DNA from: Romanomermis culicivorax
Taxonomy: Eukaryota; Nematoda; Enoplea; Mermithida; Mermithidae
DNA: 64,000 bases
NCBI GenBank assembly: GCA_963922205.1
Contig: CAWUHX010000065.1
Location: 1,258,534-1,322,533 of the forward strand
Reading direction: 5' to 3'
Below, one piece after another: positions 33,489 to 44,119 of this stretch (position 1 is its first letter; each line of letters starts with the position of its first letter). Both the position numbers and the translations under genes were made by a program. The notes below the pieces were generated by a model that was not told where the DNA came from, searched no databases, and saw only the letters and a program-made list of their open reading frames with translations.

Positions 33489-36421
33489 TTATTCGCCACG
33501 ACGTACAATAGTTTCCTGCCAAGGTAAAGACCATTCAGATGAGTTGAAAAAACACAAAAAATTTTCTTGAATAATCGCAGCTTCTTTCTTGTAATTAGTT
33601 GACTTGAATCGAAAGTCGCTCATCACGCTTGTGCTTGCATTCTGTTTCCATTCAGCATGCTTCATGTTGCCCATATTGTCTTCATGGTCAACAAAGGAGC
33701 TTGGAACGTAGCAGGCGTTTGGTGAATTGGAAGAATCAAATTTTTTCAAAAAATTATGAAGACACACTGTGGACTTAATAATGTTATCTATTGTCTCAGG
33801 ATCACCTTCAATTTTTTTATGAAAGGTTCGCCATCTAGCACATAGGATCCCAAACGCATTTTTGACTACTCATCGAGCACGGCTGTGACGGTAGTTGTAA
33901 ATTCGATGCTCAATATTCAAATCCTTTCCTGGGAATGGCCTCATCAAATTTTCGAGCAGGGGAAAGGCCTCATCTCCGATGAATACATATGGAGAACTGA
34001 CACTTGACCCCGGTAAAGTGCTATTTTTAGGTATCGTCAACTTGTTGCCGAGTAAGGCTTTACCAAAATTAGACTCCCGAAAAACCCCACCATCGCTTTG
34101 GCTACCGTAGGCGCCAACATCGACAAACGTGAAACAATAGTTGGCATCAACTACTGCCAAAAGTATAATTGAGTGGCAGCCTTTATAATTGAAAAACATA
34201 CTGCCGGATTTATTGGGGGCCTGAAATTAAAAATCCGTATATTATTAAGACTTGACCATAAAAGTACTTAAAATATGATTACTTTGATAAGAACATGCTT
34301 GCCATCAATGGCACCGATACAACAAGAGAAGTTCCACTTCTTCCAAAACTCTTCCACGATTAGTTTGAAATCATCTTCAGTTGGAACCGGTAAGAACTCT
34401 GGCTGAAGTATGCGCCATAATATTGCGCAAGTTTCACGGAATATAGTATTTACATTTGGCAAAGGCCAAGCTTTGTTGACTATCACCTGTTGCCAATAAA
34501 CTGCAATTTTCAATGAAAAAACATCTTAAATTTTGTTAGTTTCAAAATACTCCATTTAATTTTGAATGATCGATGTAGCGGGCAGAGTTTTAGCAAACGC
34601 AGTCTTACTGGAGATCAGTAAATCAATTTCCATAATCTTGAAATCATTTAATAGAGTGATCATCAAGGACTTTGTATCATGAAGGAAAAATTTATTAAAT
34701 AGAGTCGATCAAATTTCCATAATTTCGGATAACAGTTTTGCTGCGACCTTGCAGCATCGATCATTTCAGATTGATTGTGTCTTATTCTCCAGACGTCCCT
34801 TTTCCCCAAATGTCCCAATTCTCTGAAAGTCCCTTATCCCCGAATGTCCCGATTCTCGGAAAGTTCATATTCCCCATAGGTCCTGATTCCCCGAATAACG
34901 AATGAATTTCCAATTGAGTTCCTATTCCCCAAACGTCCCGATTTCCCGAATACTAGGTAAAGGATGGATCCACTTTGAATCTAGGTCCTACAGCAGGTCC
35001 GACCGGACCCAGATCAGATCTAGATCATGTAAGCACATATGTGAATAAATAATCGTGTATAAATAATCATATATATTCAATTTTTCAAAATCAATTTATA
35101 TAAATTGATATTTCTCAGCAGTTCAAGAGTTATTAATCGTTGAAATGAAAAGAAAATCGAAGCGAGAGCTCAAAATCATTAGAATAGGCTTTTTGCAAGC
35201 TTCTATCTGCATCGTGCTGACATGACTGGAGCGAATTCTGTGCTGAAGAAGTTTTTCGTGTTCGAAATAAGTAAAGTTTCTTTACTTTTGGTTTGGGAAG
35301 TGAGGTAAGAGTGTGAAAAGAATCAATGATTTTGTGTTCATCCAAGATGAAAATTCCATTGAGATAAAAATGTGGGATTCGCCACACTATCACATTTCAA
35401 TAACTGCGATTTTCAATGATTCATCAGAATAATAGTCATTCATTCAGTAACAAAGTTATCAACAAGATCTTAGTAATTTATTTTTTGACGATAATTCAAA
35501 CTTCAACGAGATTTACACTATACTCCACACATTCCGAAATGGTCAATGCAGTGAGGTCGCAGCCCATCTGTCCTACAAAAATATGAAAGCTCGTTGACTA
35601 TTCAATATATTTTTCCTTCATGATGCAGAGTCCTTGACGATCACTCTTTTCAATCATTTCGAGCTTATCAACATCGATTTCCTCATTTCTAGTAAGGATG
35701 TGATTGCTGAAACTTCAACTGCTGCTACGATCATTTTTAAATAAACGGAGTATAATTTCTATTACGGTGTGAATTTTGTGTGAAGTTTCGCGGAACAATA
35801 TTTTCAAACCGACGGAACTTACAATTTACATTGCTTTAAGGAAAATTAGCAAATTAGCAATTACAAAAAGACAATCTACAATTGCTTTCGTCTATTTTGG
35901 AGGAAATGGAATTTCATGATTTCAGGGAATCGACACATTGGCGGATAGGAATACACCTTTCAGATTGAATGGAATACAGTAAAACCTTTCCTCAGAACTT
36001 TGTGTCGTGCACATCAATATCAACAATACTATTATTAGGATCAGAAATATTATTCAGGTTTTATCAAACTTAATATGCTTTTTTATACTTCTCTCATATC
36101 TATGTCATAGATTGAATAATCTTGAGTTTACTGTAGAGTTAGGGCTAATCGTTCAGCCGGGCCAATGGGCATTTTATGCGTCGATTTTTTTTGAAGTTCA
36201 GGCCCTACACGGCTCAATAAGGCGGCAAATATAGCAGGCGGCATGCGAAAGTATTTCATATATAGATCGACGCCCTTCTTTTCAAGTTCCAAAATAAGAC
36301 TGTGGTACTGCCCTGTGAAGTACCTATTTTGATTCACAGGGTGAACATACCAGCGACGTGACAAATGTTGTCGTTTTCTACGTCGCAAAACCAATAGGAC
36401 AAATTCCTCATCAAGAGGCAT
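33489..36421 (-). pseudogene. HARBI1-type nuclease of element A, broken
   Basis: Exons 36421-36132, 34500-34283 and 34220-33489. Exon 1 has RRWYVHPVNQNRYFTGQYHS and YFRMPPAIFAALLSRVGPEL. Exon 2 has LLATGDSQQS and CIGAIDGKHVLIK (first catalytic Asp). Exon 3 has FFNYKGCHSIILLAVVDANY, the YGSQSDGGVF second Asp region, IGDEAFPLLENLMRPFPG and NYRHSRAR..NAFGIL with the final acidic region. These are the hallmarks of Harbinger DDE nucleases, which cut and paste the element. Breaks: a frameshift near 34460 in exon 2 and a TGA at 33870-33872 where relatives have a second arginine. The gene would be inactive unless these are sequencing errors. Confidence 0.8.
34790..35123 (-). repeat. Internal inverted repeat of element A, right arm
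   Basis: Inverse of 31597-31860. It also contains about six diverged copies of a CCCGAATGTCCCGATTC-like unit at 34780-34945. It lies in intron 1 of the HARBI1-type gene. Confidence 0.75.
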
Positions 36422-36899
36422 AATGAAATAAAATTTGAAGAGTGGCAGATTTCACCATCCAAGTGAGAAATATGATTTAACTACATGTGTAGATGTCACA
36501 GTATGCATCAATATATTACAACAACAGTATGCTGCAACTTTACAACACATAGATTGTTCGAAAATTTCGTTTCAGTTGAAACCAGATGGTGGCGCCGCGC
36601 GGCGCCACAAAAATTACAAAAGCCTATTCATACTTCACCGCGCGGTACCGCGCGGCGCCGGCCGGTGCTGGCCGGCGCCGCTTTTTAGTATGAATAGGAC
36701 AACCGGCGCCGCGCGGCGAAGTATGACAGGGCCTTTAGGCTGACACGGTGTTAAGTTTTGGCTAACACAGTGGTAATACGGTCCTAAGTTTTATCCCCAT
36801 ATTCACAATCGCGTGTTAGGGTCGAAAAAAGGAAAAGTTAACACGACGTTCTAAACCTGTTCTAAACCAGCGTATTAGCAGTAGTCTGCTTGTTAATTT

Positions 36900-37150
36900 T
36901 TTCAATTGTCATGGATATAATTGACCTATTGGGTCATATTGATGAAAATAAAGAAATAGTACATCATATTCGTCACTTTCAGGATAGGGCCAATCCATTT
37001 GACGGCTACGATGACGTTACCTTTAAATCAAGATACAAATTATCGAAAAATGGTGCCCGAGACTTGATTTCGCTTCTCGAGGATCAATTAGAAAATTTTG
37101 GTCGAAATCATCCGATTCCTCCAGCACTTCACGTTAATACAAAATCATAA
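36900..37150 (+). pseudogene. HARBI1 N-terminal fragment in element B
   Basis: An 80-residue open frame with FQDRANPFDGYDDVTFKSRY, KLSKNGARDLISLLEDQLEN and HPIPPALHVNT. This is the N-terminal region of a second, different HARBI1 lineage (relatives have RxNPL..Y.D.EF..RYRL.K and PP...L). The rest of the nuclease is absent, so element B is a deletion derivative. Confidence 0.65.
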
Positions 37151-37523
37151 GTTTTATTCATGAAAATTAGCTGCTCATCAAATGACTGTTCAAACTCAAA
37201 GATTACATACTGAAAAATTGGCATTGTTGAAAAATCTTGTTGACATTGATCATGTTGATCACCATAAAATTGACTCATAGGGGGCAAGGGTCCTGTTGCA
37301 TGTTGGCCAGTAATCAGAGCCTTTTTTAATTTGTAATAGTCCGCTTTGGCTATATGGCTGCAGCTTTTTCTTGGTTAAGAACATCAATTCGAGCCATCAA
37401 CAGGGTGATAACGAAAGTAACACGGTGGTAACACAGTGTTGGCTAACACGGACATAACATGCTATACGGTGTTAAGTCCTAACACCGTGTTGACTTAACA
37501 TGCGATTGTGAATACGGGCCTTA

Positions 37524-38280
37524 AGGTGGATTCATCCGGCATCTGAAAAAAGTCTATTTTAGATTTTTCATTGCAAATCGTCCAGCAATCCGGCACCGGA
37601 TGACGTCATTTTTTTCCTTTTCCCAGGCTGCCGTCTCCTTTTTTTGCTGGAAGACTGGAATTTTGCAGGATGGGAAGAGCAGAAACAGTTTGTAATTTTC
37701 CGAATGCCCCGGAAAGCATATTTTGTATGTAATTTCAATTGAAGCGTGTGTTTGATTGGTTTTTGTATATACAATGTATGCGAGAGATATTGATTTTTTT
37801 AGTTGAGGCAAAATATTGTGTTTTTAATCATGGGGTTCGTTTAATTTTTGATTGCTGAGTATTTTGTATGTTTTTTTTGTTCTTTTTTCATTTATTTATT
37901 TTTTATTTCTATCATTTATATTTTTATTTTTTTTTTCATTCTTGAAAGCATTAAAAGAATGCTAGATCAAGAATATATTGTTTGTCTGACATCATCAACT
38001 AATAATTCCGGGTAGACTTGGAAAATGATATTATGTATATTTTTCATACACCATTTCTCTTGAAACAAAATATTGAACAGATTTCAATGTATTTAAACAT
38101 AGTAAAATCAAGAATAAATTGTCATTCGGCCTTTCTGGCGCCGGAAGAAGTATGAATTGCCATCCCACCCGGCGACTTGCCGGAAGACAAATTGCTGGAT
38201 GCCGGACACTGAATGCTGGAAGCTAAAAATACCTTGCCAGATGCGGGATACCGGATGCCGGATGAGGTATGAATCCGCCT
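37524..38280. mobile_element. Harbinger-type MITE C
   Basis: Ends AGGTGGATTCATCCGGCATC at the left and the inverse of AGGCGGATTCATACC at the right, flanked by TTA (37521-37523 shared with element B, and 38281-38283). The right arm is filled with CCGGATGCCGG-like repeats. A T-rich centre (37860-37945) separates the arms. No coding sequence. Confidence 0.75.
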
Positions 38281-38528
38281 TTAGATGTTTCAAAGTTAAG
38301 CGGACTTTAGACGCATCTAAACTTAGATGGAACTTGTAGGCGTCTAAAGTTAGATAAAATAGACGATATGTGTTTCTCGCTGATAAATTAGACGCGTGTA
38401 AGTTCGAGTAAACATTAATGTTTACGTTTATGAATTTGTCTACTTTCCTAATGGGAACTGGGCCAGTTTTGTTTGTTGTGTTTTGTAGTTTCTGATAGTA
38501 TTTCTTTCTCTTCCATTTTGTTGTGAGT

Positions 38529-40694
38529 ATGGAATCAGCCCCGTGCAAAAATGTGTCCAAGTCTGAGGAAAGTCAGAGGCGAAATCGATCGGTCAATTTT
38601 TCAAACAAGGATTTAGCGATATTGATTGAACAATATGAAAAATATCACAGTATTTTGGACGCCCCTTTTTCCACAAAAATTTCGGCCGACAAAAAATCCC
38701 GTGCATGGATATCATTACTAGATGATTTTAATGCGATTGCGAGCAAAAAACGGAATCTAGATCAACTGAAAACGAAGCTTAGGTCGTGTTGGCGCTTGGT
38801 CAACATTCATCAGACCAATATGACTCGCAGCAAAACGGGAGGTGGACCCCCACCACCAGATTTACCTGAGACCTTGGCAAAACTGGCAACTTTGCAGCAA
38901 GGTTCAGCAAGGCTCGAGGGAATTGGCGTAAATCTGGAATCTGGAAATATGCCTAAGGTGAAAGTTTAGGTCATTTTCTGTCAGTGATGCATTGACATTA
39001 CTGCTTAGTACAAAAATTTTAGTTCTTGAATAAAAATCATTGCCAATTTTTAAAATTTTATTTATGAAAATCTATAAATTATCTATAAATTTTATTTAAT
39101 TATTAAAAATTGTTTAATTTATTTTATTTATTATTTTATTCACAATTTGATATATTTGATAAAATTATTAATAATTTATGATAATGGGATAGGAACGCCA
39201 CAAAACGTTAAAATAGTGTGTTAGCCCCACTTTTCTTTTGATTGTGTGAAGATTTAGAATTATCATGATTGAAACTGATGTACATCCAGGGATTTTTTCC
39301 CTACCAGACGGATTGTTTTGGGCTGGTACGGAAAACTTTTACCAAGTTCTCTGTTCTATACCGAATTTTTGATGCACAGTGCGACCTAAATTCTGACGAT
39401 TCTTTTCATCATGTTATAAGATTTCCTGTCTGGAAATTCATTTACATGCGTTTTAAAACAAAAAATTCCGGAAACTTTAGCCCTGATTCATGGTTGAAAA
39501 ATGTTATCCTATCTTCTGTTTATTAATTTTGAACATCAACACATCGTGAATGTTCGATCTTGTATTGTTTCTTGACAGTTGAAAAAATAAAGATTTTTTT
39601 CGATCTTTCTGCAGTGTTTGAATAATTTACTATTTTGTGAACATTAACTTCCCATTTGAAATATGATTCAAACATCATCAGAGCAGAAATATGACAGATG
39701 TTTTATCTGTTTGAGGGTGCGCGCATAATTTTTGTATTAATTATCTTGGAAAAGATAGATTTTCCTGCATTAATATTGAAATTTCGAAAATTTTCCGGCG
39801 CTGCATGCTGGCATTAATGATTTTCGATTGAAAGATTGAACGTTTTCTGCTGAATTCTTTGCGACCTTAATTCTCATAGTTTTATTCATCTGAAAAGACC
39901 ATTTATTATTATGATTACCTATGCTAAAAAACAGTGATTTCATTACAATCGATAACCTGTGGAATAAGATTAAGCTGAAAAACGTATTTTCCAACATTTT
40001 ACAAGCCTTGAAATGAAAATTTATCAGTAGTTTTGCCAGACTTTCCATCATTTTCCTCGAAAACCCATGAAATCCAGTTGCAAAAGTTTATAACTGACGT
40101 GATTTAAACAAAATTTCATCATACAAACTTTCTTTTGAGTGAATAAGAAACAGTTTTTGGATCAATGATCTGATTCAAGCTGTAGGAAGGAATGGAGTAC
40201 GGCTATTTTTAGGAGATCTATCTCTGCCAACTGGGGCATTTTTTTATTGGTCTTTTCATTGTGATGTTTCCTAGGGCGATTCTTTGTCCGAGGACGTCAG
40301 TGATTCTGAAACAAGAGACCAAACTCCGTCGGCTGAGGAGCAAAAAGTATCAAAATCGGCGCCAATTTACAAACAAAAGTTCTCTGTGGGTATACAGGAG
40401 CAACAGCTTCAAGTTTTGTTGAAGCAAGAAGTTTATTTGGACTTAAAAATTAAGTATTTCCAAGAGAAACGTGCTTACGAGATAGAAAAAAGATCGTATG
40501 AATTGGAAGAAATGCAATTTGAGCGTGAAAAAATGGCTCAGGAACGTTTGATGTGGCAGAACATTGGAAGACATGGTCATGTCTTTCCCAAACCAGGCCC
40601 CGGCCAGTTCAAAATGCAGTTGCGAAAGATAGCTCGTGAATATGTTGCTCAAACTGATTTTGTTCAGATTCAATGTTACTGTTACTGTACGTAA
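38529..40694 (+). CDS. Myb/SANT-like (NAIF1-type) Harbinger partner protein
   Basis: Exons 38529-38957 and 40275-40694 join in phase 0 to 282 residues. The N-terminal domain (NFSNKDLAILIEQYEKYHSI, KSRAWISLLDDFNAIASKKR, LKTKLRSCWRLVN) is the Myb/SANT-like domain of NAIF1-type proteins. The C-terminal half (LLKQEVYLDLKIKYFQEKRA and on) is a long charged coiled coil. Such proteins are encoded with HARBI1 nucleases and bind the transposon ends. It faces the nuclease at 42491-40802. The reading frame is intact. The intron is 1.3 kb and AT-rich. Confidence 0.8.
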
Positions 40695-40801
40695 GGTCGG
40701 TTTTTAATATTTTGCATACAGTAAGACACCATAAAAGTCATTCGGCAACAAAGTATTCAGAGGTTATAAAACGACGAAAACTAAACCCATCTTCTTTCAT
40801 T

Positions 40802-42491
40802 TTATCGAACTGAAAAAACATCACAATTTTCAGAAAATTCATCCTCTCCCACTTTAATTTCCCCACAATCTAGACTGATGTTTAACAATGCACAACAAAT
40901 AGTAAATATTTTACAGGCTTTATCAGGGGTGAGGCGGAATGGGCTTCGCTGCCCAAGGCATGCAAACTTTCGTTTTAAGCGGCCGAAAGCCCGTTCAATG
41001 GTATTTCTTGTTTTTTGGTGGAACTTATTGTACAAGGCTTCAGAATCCTTGGTCGTATGCAAATAAGGTGTTAAAAGCCATCGTTTGCAGGGGTAACCGG
41101 AGTCTCCCAGAAGAACCCCATCAAGCTCGCCATTTTCCAGACGACTTCACAAGTGGCTGGAGGCAAGGACATGACTATTGTGTGCCGAACCTGGCCAATT
41201 GGCATACACGTTGAGGAAACGACTGTCACTGTCGCAAACTGCTTGGCAGTTGATAGAATGCCATCCCTCAAATCAGATACATACTGTAAACCCTACTATG
41301 GAGGATCTATCTAGGAAATATCGTGACCTCCTAGTCATACATGCACGTGGGGTGGGTTTGGGGGGTTTCGACCCCCAGCAGATTTGTATTGACCCCCAGC
41401 AGATTCTTGCTGACCCCCAGCAGATTTGACTCCCCTAGCAATGATTGAGAAGTTGACGAAAGAAAATGATCAAGAGAGAAGAGAAAGTCGTCATGAAAAG
41501 GGACATGATGCTGTGGTTTAGAAATTTTTTAAAGAAAGCATACTTGATTCCAAAAGAGTAACATTAAAAGTTTAAAAAGTGCTGTCCTAGCAAATTATTT
41601 AACATATCTGACTAATATATTTGTAAGAATATGCTGTTTGGATGTTAGAAAACCTTTCTAATACCTTCCTTTTCATCATCAAGAATGAAAAAAATTTTGT
41701 ATTCCACCCCCCATCCTGGCTGACCCCCAGCAGAATTTGCATGCTGTGCATATATGCTCCTAGTACATGCCCCATCCTAACCATTGAATTCTCGTTTTTG
41801 CGTCCAAATTTGTAACTTTTGAATAATCATGAATTTTTTGGAAAAAATTGTTAACCTCACAGTTTTGCATAAGAGTGTCCTCAGTCAAAAATTATATGCT
41901 TTGTAAAAATTTCTGATGAAGACTAAAATAGTTCAAATATTGCTCTGACCTCTAACCCACCCTGGAAATTTTTTTTTCAGAACATATGTCTATGCTTGCC
42001 TTGTAATCCAAATAAGAAATTTCATCATTGGCTGGCGCCAAAATTAGAATATGTGTGCAATCAATGCATCCTATCACATTGGGCATACGACATTGGGCGT
42101 AAAAATGTTGTTTTAGCCTGATGAGACCCTTGGCATTATCTGGAAATTTGACATCTTTGTCTACAATATTTCTTAATAAACAATCCGTCATTTTTGTCAC
42201 GATTTTCCAAACTGTAGCCTTTGAATACAAGCCAAAAAATTTCGCGATTTCAAAATATGGACTACCTGTTCGATAAAAATTCAAAGTCACAGCCAACTTC
42301 GTATCAATATCGCATCGGATACCCAGTTGTCGCAACTGTGGTTCTAATGATCCTTGCATTGTAGCAAATGTAACTTTCGAAAATCCAAAACTTTCGTAGA
42401 ATTCATGATCCGTCAATGAAAAAATATTCAGGGGAGAAAAAGTTCGCCTTTTGGGCCTGATTTCAAATTGATTCGCAAATGCTAAAGCCAT
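40802..42491 (-). pseudogene. Second HARBI1-type nuclease, broken
   Basis: Exon 42491-42000 encodes NIFSLTDHEFYESFGFSKVT, LAVTLNFYRTGSPYFEIAKF and NVIGCIDCTHILI (first catalytic Asp), ending YLDYK. Exon 41266-40802 begins GWHSINCQAVCDSDSRFLNV, then WPGSAHNS, LLGDSGYP and TRNTIERAFGRLKRKFACL, the remaining catalytic and helical segments. A direct phase-0 join uses a GC donor (AAG then GCAAGC) and a TTTGAG acceptor. A TGA at 41147-41149 interrupts it. The intron holds an inserted hAT-like MITE (41336-41756). It belongs to a different HARBI1 lineage from the copy in element A. Confidence 0.8.
41336..41756 (-). mobile_element. hAT-like MITE, copy 2
   Basis: Inverted relative to copy 1 (1544-1953) and very similar along its whole length. 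Ends CATACATGCAC / GTGCATATATG. Flanked by the identical 8-mer CTCCTAGT at 41328-41335 and 41757-41764. Three to four copies of the CTGCTGGGGGTCA motif lie at one end and one at the other. Confidence 0.9.
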
Positions 42492-42859
42492 CTTTTGGCA
42501 GCATCACCTAACACAACAATATCCTTAAGAAAAAAACTTGTGGGCATAGTTTCAAAAATTTCCACATTACTTAACCCAGGGTCCCCCCCTCTCTAAATTT
42601 TGGTGTAACTTTGAACGTGAGTAGTAACACCAGCCCCTATAGGTCATATGTTTAAGGATATCCATATCTTTTGTGTATGACCCATAATTTGTCTTTTTTG
42701 GCCAATTTATAAGTCATATGGTAAGCATATACAGTCGATTTTTTGTCGATTTATAGTTCATATGGTTAAGCATACAGTTTCTGGAGTTACCCTAATAGTG
42801 GAATTAAGGTAATATTTAGATTACGGTAATAGTGGAGTTAGGGTAATAGTCGTGTTACA
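42492..42859. repeat. Degenerate short tandem repeats
   Basis: Three diverged copies of a roughly 60-bp unit with GTCATATGGT.AAGCATA between about 42645 and 42780, then GTAATAGTGGAGTTAGG-like repeats at 42790-42865. No gene recognised. Confidence 0.45.
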
Positions 42860-43770
42860 GTAGGTGGAAAAGGAAAATCGATGATGAACAAAAAATGGAA
42901 AAGAAATAAAAAGAAAGCATGTATAAAAACGACTTTCTCCGTGGGCAGAGGAAGTTTTTCAAAAATTTGTGTCCCCGGACCCCCTTTGACAAAAGGGCGC
43001 CACTTGCAGGTGTAAATATGTTTGGAGGTCCTATTCCTGAACGATCGTTCAAGTCAATAAATTTCAGAACGATCAAATTGGTCAGTAATGGTCTGTTTTA
43101 TGAGTAAAATCCCAAAAGAGTCTTTACGCGATGAAACATTATTCGTATGGGTGCATGCATATAAAGTTGATTGTCTGCCGAAAATGACCAGAGCGACCTG
43201 GGCATGAAAAGCATGTAGACTAAGAAGGTCTTTTATAGAAAAATGACCGGAACAAGCTGGGCATAAAAAACATGTAGAAAATTTGGAGAGTTCAAAAATC
43301 TTTACGTATTAAAAGGAAAAATTTTTAATTCGATGCAACATTTTTGATTTATTGTAAAACTTTTGAGGCAATGTATTATTCGTGTTTAGTGCAAAAATAG
43401 TGTAGTCCAAATACAAAAATAAAAAATAATAATGATAACGTGAACAAAAATGGAAAACAAAAAAGAAAGCATGTATAAAAAACGACTCCCTCCACCCACA
43501 GAGGAAGTCTTCCAAAAAAAGCGCCCTCAAGCTTCAAAATGAGAGGTGCACCATCTGCAGGTTAACAGAATAGCTAATCTGAAGCCCTGCATGCTGAACG
43601 ATCTTCCAAATTAGAACAGTCTTTTAGATCAGAATGCTCAATTCCACATATAAAAACTCTAAGAGTCTCTAAAACTTGAAACATTATTCCTCCGGGTTTA
43701 TACCTATAAGGTCATAAAAAATGACCAAGGTCTTTTACAGAAAAATGACCCAAATGAGTCGGACATAAAG
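42860..43770. repeat. Diverged tandem duplication, about 0.55-kb unit
   Basis: Unit 1 (about 42880-43300) and unit 2 (about 43440-43770) share AAGAAAGCATGTATAAAAA.CGACT, CAGAGGAAGT.TT.CAAAAA, GAAACATTATTC, AAGGTCTTTTA.AGAAAAATGACC and GTGTAGAAAA-like blocks in the same order. No coding potential was recognised. Confidence 0.6.
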
Positions 43771-43931
43771 CGTGTGTAGAAAACTCCAGCTCCCTGATGT
43801 CTATAATAAAAGGGGTATGCTGCTCGGAAACCTTCTAAGGTACCACCTAATTGAAATTGATTATCTTGAATGCTGCGTTGATAAATATTGATCCAGTAAT
43901 CAACCGTTTTGGGAATGAATAGGCTATGCAT
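43704..43931 (-). CDS. Possible small Polinton protein
   Basis: A 75-residue frame with DYWINIYQRSI and FQLGGTLEGFRAAYPFYYRH. It lies directly downstream of the conserved structural gene, where many Polintons encode a small protein with a YQRG...G..FRAA.P pattern. The resemblance is partial and the end is unclear. It overlaps the edge of the tandem duplication. Confidence 0.3.
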   Translation of the reverse strand: MHSLFIPKTVDYWINIYQRSIQDNQFQLGGTLEGFRAAYPFYYRHQGAGVFYTRFMSDSFGSFFCKRPWSFFMTL

Positions 43932-44119
43932 ATTTTGCTTTGAAAATCAGAATGAACAACTAAATGAATTAATTAATTAAGAACATTTGCAAAAATTCAA
44001 CCTGACGACAATGTGTCCAAATGCAAATGAATGAATGAATAAATAAAAATTTGATACTATCATTATAGGAATAAAGGAGTACATCACTGGAAATGTAATT
44101 TAACTATAACATTCCCAAA

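Larger units (their letters stand above)
31348..36734. mobile_element. Complete PIF/Harbinger element A
   Basis: Inverted ends AGGCCCTGTCATACTTCGCC continuing to about 48 matching bases, rich in GCGCGGCGCC. Target duplication TTA at 31345-31347 and 36735-36737. It carries the two genes typical of the superfamily in opposite orientation: a MADF/BESS DNA-binding protein (32067-33439, plus) and a HARBI1-type DDE nuclease (36421-33489, minus). An additional internal inverted repeat of about 270 bp lies at 31597-31860 and 34790-35123. Confidence 0.9.
31312..37520. mobile_element. Harbinger-type element B, host of element A
   Basis: Starts GGCCCATATTTACAATCACG and ends with the near-inverse GATTGTGAATACGGGCC. 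It is flanked by TTA on both sides (31309-31311 and 37521-37523). Its own sequence is only the first 36 bp plus 36738-37520; the rest is element A. The arms hold repeated GTGTTAAC/CTAACAC motifs. It carries one exon-sized HARBI1-like fragment at 36900-37150. Confidence 0.8.

Noticed and set aside
42860-43770. CRISPR-like or clustered repeat array
   Set aside because: Only two diverged long units with no regular spacers, in a eukaryotic context.
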